Origin: Siphonodentalium dalli
Taxonomy: Eukaryota > Mollusca > Scaphopoda > Gadilida > Siphonodentaliidae
Length of the DNA: 64,000 nucleotides
NCBI GenBank assembly: GCA_032622095.1
Contig: CP136061.1
Coordinates: forward strand, 129,406,754 to 129,470,753
Direction: 5' to 3'
Below are positions 58,382 through 64,000 of the stretch, one piece after another; position 1 is the first letter of the stretch, and the number at the start of each line of letters is the position of its first letter. Both the position numbers and the translations under genes were made by a program. The notes under the pieces were generated by a model. The model searched no databases and was not told the DNA's origin. It saw only the letters and a program-made list of their open reading frames with translations.

Positions 58382-58834
58382 TGCACCGGTCAAGCAGCCG
58401 TCAGAAGAGTTATAAATGCGGATTCTATAGTTTCCCTACACACACCCAAGAAGCGCAGCTCTAATGATTGAGTTACAGTTAACCATGCATATGGCAATAT
58501 AAAGTATAACCTTATATACGTCGAACGTCTGCGCGTGCCAGGGATTACCCAAAACAAATGTGTGTCATAAATCTAACTCAGAACCGAAAGCAGTCAGTTT
58601 AATTTTTCAGTAATATATTGATACGCTTAACAACTTATGCATCTATACAATTCGCTTGTTTAGTTGACATTATACTCAATTTTACACCGCGCACAGTGAA
58701 CCGAGTTATACTCCAAATTCACGGAGCAAGTGGGAAGCGCCGATGCATGTTGTGATACGAATTTGAATGCAACGCAAAGTAAACACTTCGTTGCCACTCG
58801 AAAACTGTGTTGTAGTACTCGAAAGATCGCCGAG

Positions 58835-58921
58835 CCAATCAAATAGCGTTGATTAGGCCGAACAGAGGCCACTACGTTCTTGTAAAAACACCCCCTTCCA
58901 GACCCCGTGCAAGTATATAAA
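58835..58921 (+). promoter_or_regulatory. nanos core promoter, copy 20
   Basis: CCAAT at 58835 and TATATAAA at 58914-58921. Confidence 0.7.
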
Positions 58922-59022
58922 TCCAGATTGGTTTCATATCAAACCATATCTTTCGTTCACTGTCGCTCGATCGTTCTAAATCAAAACCATTTCAGTCGAA
59001 CATTATAGAAATTGCCATCATT

Positions 59023-59652
59023 ATGTCATCAGTTGCAGGCATCGACATGAAAGGGAGACTTTTTGGTTTCCTCATAGATTCAGCGTTTACGTTCAGTGAT
59101 CAGGATATTTCACAATCGCATGGGAAAATAACCAGGTCGTGTGTCTCAACAAATCTCGAGTACCTTGCTTCAATTCGAGCGAACGCCACAGATGATTTCA
59201 ATGTGAATGGCACGGATGTCGACCTTGATGACTATGATTCCTACCAAGCTCAACTGAGGGGTCACAATGTCAGCAGTTCCATTCTGTTTTCTGTGGGGTG
59301 TGATGCAGCGAAAGATTCGAAAGACAAGAAAGGAATCAAGCGAGCATGTGCCGAAGCCGTTCTGCCCCCAAATAAGAGACCGGTAGTGAACAGTTTAAGG
59401 AACAAATCAAAAGAATATTGCGTTTTCTGCAAACACAGTAAAAAGCCAGCAGGGTTGTACAAAAGTCACCTGGTAAAAGACGACAATGATGTAGTTACCT
59501 GTCCCATTCTCCGACGGTACAAGTGCCCTCTATGTGGTGTTTCTGGTGACAAAGCTCACACGATCAAGTATTGTCCATCATACGACGGGATATCCATGAG
59601 CGTTGCCGTAGCCAGAAGAAAGTTCGACAGCAAGAGAGTCAGATCTTCATAA
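59023..59652 (+). CDS. nanos: Nanos zinc-finger protein, copy 20, 209 residues
   Basis: The frame is intact but one codon shorter: one Arg of the RRR at 198-200 is deleted in frame. It also has Arg12, Thr97 to Lys and Arg144 to Gly. Residue 144 lies inside finger 1 between C136 and H149; loss of a basic side chain there could alter RNA contact, but this is inference. All zinc ligands remain. The protein is identical to copy 21. Confidence 0.95.
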   Translation: MSSVAGIDMKGRLFGFLIDSAFTFSDQDISQSHGKITRSCVSTNLEYLASIRANATDDFNVNGTDVDLDDYDSYQAQLRGHNVSSSILFSVGCDAAKDSKDKKGIKRACAEAVLPPNKRPVVNSLRNKSKEYCVFCKHSKKPAGLYKSHLVKDDNDVVTCPILRRYKCPLCGVSGDKAHTIKYCPSYDGISMSVAVARRKFDSKRVRSS

Positions 59653-60825
59653 GCTGCAAGCCAGATTAGCACACGCTATGTGTCTAAATGCCCGTTTTGT
59701 TTAAATATTATTCAATTGTTATATATGCCTTTAATTTATGTTGGTGCGCATGGAAATTTGAAACATGCGCACAATTTGTATTGTATAAATAAACAATTTG
59801 TAATGAATTATATGCAAAGAAGCTTTTACATATTAGGCAATAAACTTATGTATAACAAATATCCTTTTCGTATCTATATATAAACAAATGGGCGGTCTCT
59901 TGGTGCTTGCATTTTTTGTACCTCGTTCCTGTCGTGTCGTGTAGATATTTCTGAAATTGTAGCTGTCTAATGTCAAAATCTAGTGATTATTGTGCGAATG
60001 GGTGGTTTCGCCTACTTGTCTAATGTCTTGTTCTTTGAACACACAGAAAGAAATCGCATGCAACAATTCCAATCCCGCTTTCTATAAGCCATATATCAGT
60101 CCATCGTCAAAGCTTCATTGGAAGACTCGCGTAGCAGGGTTGCGAGTACAAATGCCCTACTGAAGCATAACAGTACGATGATAAAACAAAATCGTTTCAT
60201 GCAAGACTTGTGGTGATCGCTGGTCGGAGAAGGCCGGCGCTTCAGATCGATTTTTTTTTTTTTTTTTTACAAATTTCCCAATGTATCCATTTTGTGATCA
60301 CTATTTTAACTATAACTCTAAATCCGTGTCTTTGGTTCAGTTCAAGATACAAACCACAATGAACTGTCAGGTTTAAATGAGGTAGTAATCAACGATTTCT
60401 GGCCATTTTCACAATTTTGAGTGGTTACTGTACTACAACATTCTGCTGCACCACGGTCATTGACAAACAGCACACAATAGACAGAAATGGACTAAGCATT
60501 CAACTGTCTGTACTTTGACTGGACTGTCACATCATAAATTGAATTATCTCCCTTGGACTGTCCATGCAATGCACCAATTTTTAACCATTGTTTGGCCGAA
60601 AGTAGCCGTCTTCGGTCCCATAGTTAACCATGACAGAGCGAGTGTCAGTCTATGGTCACCTTGTGAGCAGATATAGAACCTAGATAGATGTAAGATGATA
60701 TAAAAACTAAAGAAAAATTATCGTATCAATTTTGAAATTTTGTTTTGGAACTGCAGAAGACTGTTTTGAAGGGAGATAAATCAAGCTCTTTTCCGGTGTA
60801 TTACCACATAGAGCTGGTCCACACC

Positions 60826-61372
60826 ATGCAGATACGAAACACATACTTCGTAAGTCAAACATCATCCTATTTTGTGAACTATGGTACCTTTATAAAATAA
60901 TTAAACCATTAAAACAGTACTCACATTAATAACAAATGTCAAACTGACAGTTACAGCCCTTATATGCTTAAAATCCTATTTTTCAGCCCTCCTACAAACC
61001 CGTGAAATCGTGTATGGATACTTGAACTAAAACGCATAATATTGTCGATGACAGTGTTGTCGTGCAACAACGTGCTTATGTAGCCTAAATTGTTTATTTC
61101 AGATGGTTGGAACTAATATTTTGCCTCAATTTCGGTATGTTTGTTCTGTCAGTCACATGCCCCTCGTTTCGAATTTACAAAACACCATATTTCCACCACG
61201 TTGTTTGGCGATATTTGACCAATTTAAGCCCAGAAGCGAACAATGGCAAAGCGAATGGCAGCAAATGATCATACCATCGCCCGTTAGAACTATGCTGGCG
61301 TTAACCAATATGGGAATCAGAAATAAACCCATCACAGTGGTTGGCTCTCAAGGCCTTTTCCTTCAGAAATAA
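60826..61372 (+). CDS. Unrecognised small spliced gene, unit 20
   Basis: Exon parts 60826-60849 and 61103-61372 with intact splice sites, and Asn69 as in unit 18. Confidence 0.4.
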
Positions 61373-61825
61373 TGCACCGGTCAAGCAGCCGTCAGAAGAG
61401 TTATAAATGCGGATTCTATAGTTTCCCTACACACACCCAAGAAGCGCAGCTCTAATGATTGAGTTACAGTTAACCATGCATATGGCAATATAAAGTATAA
61501 CCTTATATACGTCGAACGTCTGCGCGTGCCAGGGATTACCCAAAACAAATGTGTGTCATAAATCTAACTCAGAACCGAAAGCAGTCAGTTTAATTTTTCA
61601 GTAATATATTGATACGCTTAACAACTTATGCATCTATACAATTCGCTTGTTTAGTTGACATTATACTCAATTTTACACCGCGCACAGTGAACCGAGTTAT
61701 ACTCCAAATTCACGGAGCAAGTGGGAAGCGCCGATGCATGTTGTGATACGAATTTGAATGCAACGCAAAGTAAACACTTCGTTGCCACTCGAAAACTGTG
61801 TTGTAGTACTCGAAAGATCGCCGAG

Positions 61826-61912
61826 CCAATCAAATAGCGTTGATTAGGCCGAACAGAGGCCACTACGTTCTTGTAAAAACACCCCCTTCCAGACCCCGTG
61901 CAAGTATATAAA
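61826..61912 (+). promoter_or_regulatory. nanos core promoter, copy 21
   Basis: CCAAT at 61826 and TATATAAA at 61905-61912. Confidence 0.7.
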
Positions 61913-62013
61913 TCCAGATTGGTTTCATATCAAACCATATCTTTCGTTCACTGTCGCTCGATCGTTCTAAATCAAAACCATTTCAGTCGAACATTATAGA
62001 AATTGCCATCATT

Positions 62014-62643
62014 ATGTCATCAGTTGCAGGCATCGACATGAAAGGGAGACTTTTTGGTTTCCTCATAGATTCAGCGTTTACGTTCAGTGATCAGGATATT
62101 TCACAATCGCATGGGAAAATAACCAGGTCGTGTGTCTCAACAAATCTCGAGTACCTTGCTTCAATTCGAGCGAACGCCACAGATGATTTCAATGTGAATG
62201 GCACGGATGTCGACCTTGATGACTATGATTCCTACCAAGCTCAACTGAGGGGTCACAATGTCAGCAGTTCCATTCTGTTTTCTGTGGGGTGTGATGCAGC
62301 GAAAGATTCGAAAGACAAGAAAGGAATCAAGCGAGCATGTGCCGAAGCCGTTCTGCCCCCAAATAAGAGACCGGTAGTGAACAGTTTAAGGAACAAATCA
62401 AAAGAATATTGCGTTTTCTGCAAACACAGTAAAAAGCCAGCAGGGTTGTACAAAAGTCACCTGGTAAAAGACGACAATGATGTAGTTACCTGTCCCATTC
62501 TCCGACGGTACAAGTGCCCTCTATGTGGTGTTTCTGGTGACAAAGCTCACACGATCAAGTATTGTCCATCATACGACGGGATATCCATGAGCGTTGCCGT
62601 AGCCAGAAGAAAGTTCGACAGCAAGAGAGTCAGATCTTCATAA
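62014..62643 (+). CDS. nanos: Nanos zinc-finger protein, copy 21, 209 residues
   Basis: It has the same protein as copy 20, including the Arg deletion, Lys97 and Gly144. The preceding spacers of both copies also share GGGATTACC in place of GGGAATACC (58543 and 61532 regions). It is the last copy in the window. Confidence 0.95.
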   Translation: MSSVAGIDMKGRLFGFLIDSAFTFSDQDISQSHGKITRSCVSTNLEYLASIRANATDDFNVNGTDVDLDDYDSYQAQLRGHNVSSSILFSVGCDAAKDSKDKKGIKRACAEAVLPPNKRPVVNSLRNKSKEYCVFCKHSKKPAGLYKSHLVKDDNDVVTCPILRRYKCPLCGVSGDKAHTIKYCPSYDGISMSVAVARRKFDSKRVRSS

Positions 62644-63815
62644 GCTGCAAGCCAGATTAGCACACGCTATGTGTCTAAATGCCCGTTTTGTTTAAATATT
62701 ATTCAATTGTTATATATGCCTTTAATTTATGTTGGTGCGCATGGAAATTTGAAACATGCGCACAATTTGTATTGTATAAATAAACAATTTGTAATGAATT
62801 ATATGCAAAGAAGCTTTTACATATTAGGCAATAAACTTATGTATAACAAATATCCTTTTCGTATCTATATATAAACAAATGGGCGGTCTCTTGGTGCTTG
62901 CATTTTTTGTACCTCGTTCCTGTCGTGTCGTGTAGATATTTCTGAAATTGTAGCTGTCTAATGTCAAAATCTAGTGATTATTGTGCGAATGGGTGGTTTC
63001 GCCTACTTGTCTAATGTCTTGTTCTTTGAACACACAGAAAGAAATCGCATGCAACAATTCCAATCCCGCTTTCTATAAGCCATATATCAGTCCATCGTCA
63101 AAGCTTCATTGGAAGACTCGCGTAGCAGGGTTGCGAGTACAAATGCCCTACTGAAGCATAACAGTACGATGATAAAACAAAATCGTTTCATGCAAGACTT
63201 GTGGTGATCGCTGGTCGGAGAAGGCCGGCGCTTCAGATCGATTTTTTTTTTTTTTTTTACAAATTTCCCAATGTATCCATTTTGTGATCACTATTTTAAC
63301 TATAACTCTAAATCCGTGTCTTTGGTTCAGTTCAAGATACAAACCACAATGAACTGTCAGGTTTAAATGAGGTAGTAATCAACGATTTCTGGCCATTTTC
63401 ACAATTTTGAGTGGTTACTGTACTACAACATTCTGCTGCACCACGGTCATTGACAAACAGCACACAATAGACAGAAATGGACTAAGCATTCAACTGTCTG
63501 TACTTTGACTGGACTGTCACATCATAAATTGAATTATCTCCCTTGGACTGTCCATGCAATGCACCAATTTTTAACCATTGTTTGGCCGAAAGTAGCCGTC
63601 TTCGGTCCCATAGTTAACCATGACAGAGCGAGTGTCAGTCTATGGTCACCTTGTGAGCAGATATAGAACCTAGATAGATGTAAGATGATATAAAAACTAA
63701 AGAAAAATTATCGTATCAATTTTGAAATTTTGTTTTGGAACTGCAGAAGACTGTTTTGAAGGGAGATAAATCAAGCTCTTTTCCGGTGTATTACCACATA
63801 GAGCTGGTCCACACC

Positions 63816-64000
63816 ATGCAGATACGAAACACATACTTCGTAAGTCAAACATCATCCTATTTTGTGAACTATGGTACCTTTATAAAATAATTAAACCATT
63901 AAAACAGTACTCACATTAATAACAAATGTCAAACTGACAGTTACAGCCCTTATATGCTTAAAATCCTATTTTTCAGCCCTCCTACAAACCCGTGAAATCG
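63816..64000 (+). CDS. Unrecognised small spliced gene, unit 21, cut by window end
   Basis: Only the start exon part (63816-63839) and the first part of the intron, beginning GTAAGT at 63840, are present. The 89-codon exon would lie beyond the window. Confidence 0.35.

Larger units (their letters stand above)
1..64000 (+). repeat. Tandem array of a 3-kb nanos-bearing unit, 21 copies, open at both ends
   Basis: The whole window is made of head-to-tail units. Distances between successive nanos start codons are 2997, 2998, 5180, 2994, 2994, 2993, 2994, 2996, 2993, 2995, 3010, 2998, 2997, 2998, 2400, 3419, 2996, 2992, 2994 and 2991 bp. The exceptions are explained by a 2.2-kb insert in unit 3, a 598-bp deletion shared by units 15 and 16, and an out-of-register junction in unit 16. 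Units are nearly identical, but most carry private or locally shared substitutions, which argues against simple assembly duplication. The window starts within the 5' UTR of copy 1 and ends within the spacer of unit 21. Total array size is therefore unknown but exceeds 64 kb. Confidence 0.98.

Noticed and set aside
1-64000. Array arising from processed nanos retrocopies
   Set aside because: Every unit keeps the TATA and CCAAT promoter and 2 kb of spacer, and no poly-A follows the nanos 3' end.
1-64000. CRISPR array, rDNA, tRNA or histone cluster
   Set aside because: The repeat is 3 kb with a protein gene. No rRNA, tRNA, 5S or histone sequence was recognised in any unit, and animal gene signals exclude CRISPR.
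1-64000. Pure assembly artefact from one collapsed or repeated unit
   Set aside because: Units have private substitutions, different poly-T lengths, a unique insert and shared rearrangements arranged in a historical order. Long reads would still be needed to fix the exact copy number.

Overview
The window is a tandem array of a 3-kb unit from an animal genome. Each unit carries one single-exon gene for a Nanos protein, the zinc-finger RNA-binding translational repressor of the germ line. The metazoan assignment rests on the paired CCHC Nanos zinc fingers, a TATA/CCAAT promoter, AATAAA polyadenylation signals and GT-AG introns in the spacer. The 2.2-kb insert in copy 3 holds tandem AAGGTCA-rich repeats of a kind I associate with molluscs. 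That is memory rather than proof, so 'probably a lophotrochozoan, perhaps a mollusc' is only a guess.

There are 21 nanos copies, all on the plus strand. Twenty have an intact frame (18 of 210 codons and two of 209... see individual entries; copy 3 is broken). Start-to-start spacing is 2991-3010 bp, apart from copy 3 (5180 bp, insert) and copies 15 and 16 (2400 and 3419 bp, deletion and out-of-register junction). The array runs off both ends of the window. No unique flanking DNA is visible.

Layout of a unit: CCAAT and TATA boxes; a 5' UTR of roughly 80 bases; the nanos frame; a 3' UTR with a perfect 9-bp hairpin and two AATAAA signals; then about 2 kb of spacer. The spacer has a poly-T tract and, in 19 complete places, an apparent small second gene on the same strand. 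It shows a 93-base exon and an 89-codon last exon, joined in phase 0 by a 253-base GT-AG intron. I do not recognise its product. In two units its splice donor is mutated, and in unit 15 the gene is deleted.

The copies differ by scattered substitutions, and the pattern of shared variants shows how the array grew. Some neighbouring copies share private changes (11/12, 20/21). A two-unit motif recurs at 2-3, 13-14 and 16-17. A variant block recurs three units apart (6-7 and 9-10). Units 15 and 16 carry the same 598-bp deletion. Unequal exchange and segmental duplication explain this well. Every zinc ligand is unchanged in all intact copies, so many of them could make a working RNA-binding domain. 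High-copy tandem amplification of nanos, normally a gene of one or a few copies, is the main discovery here.
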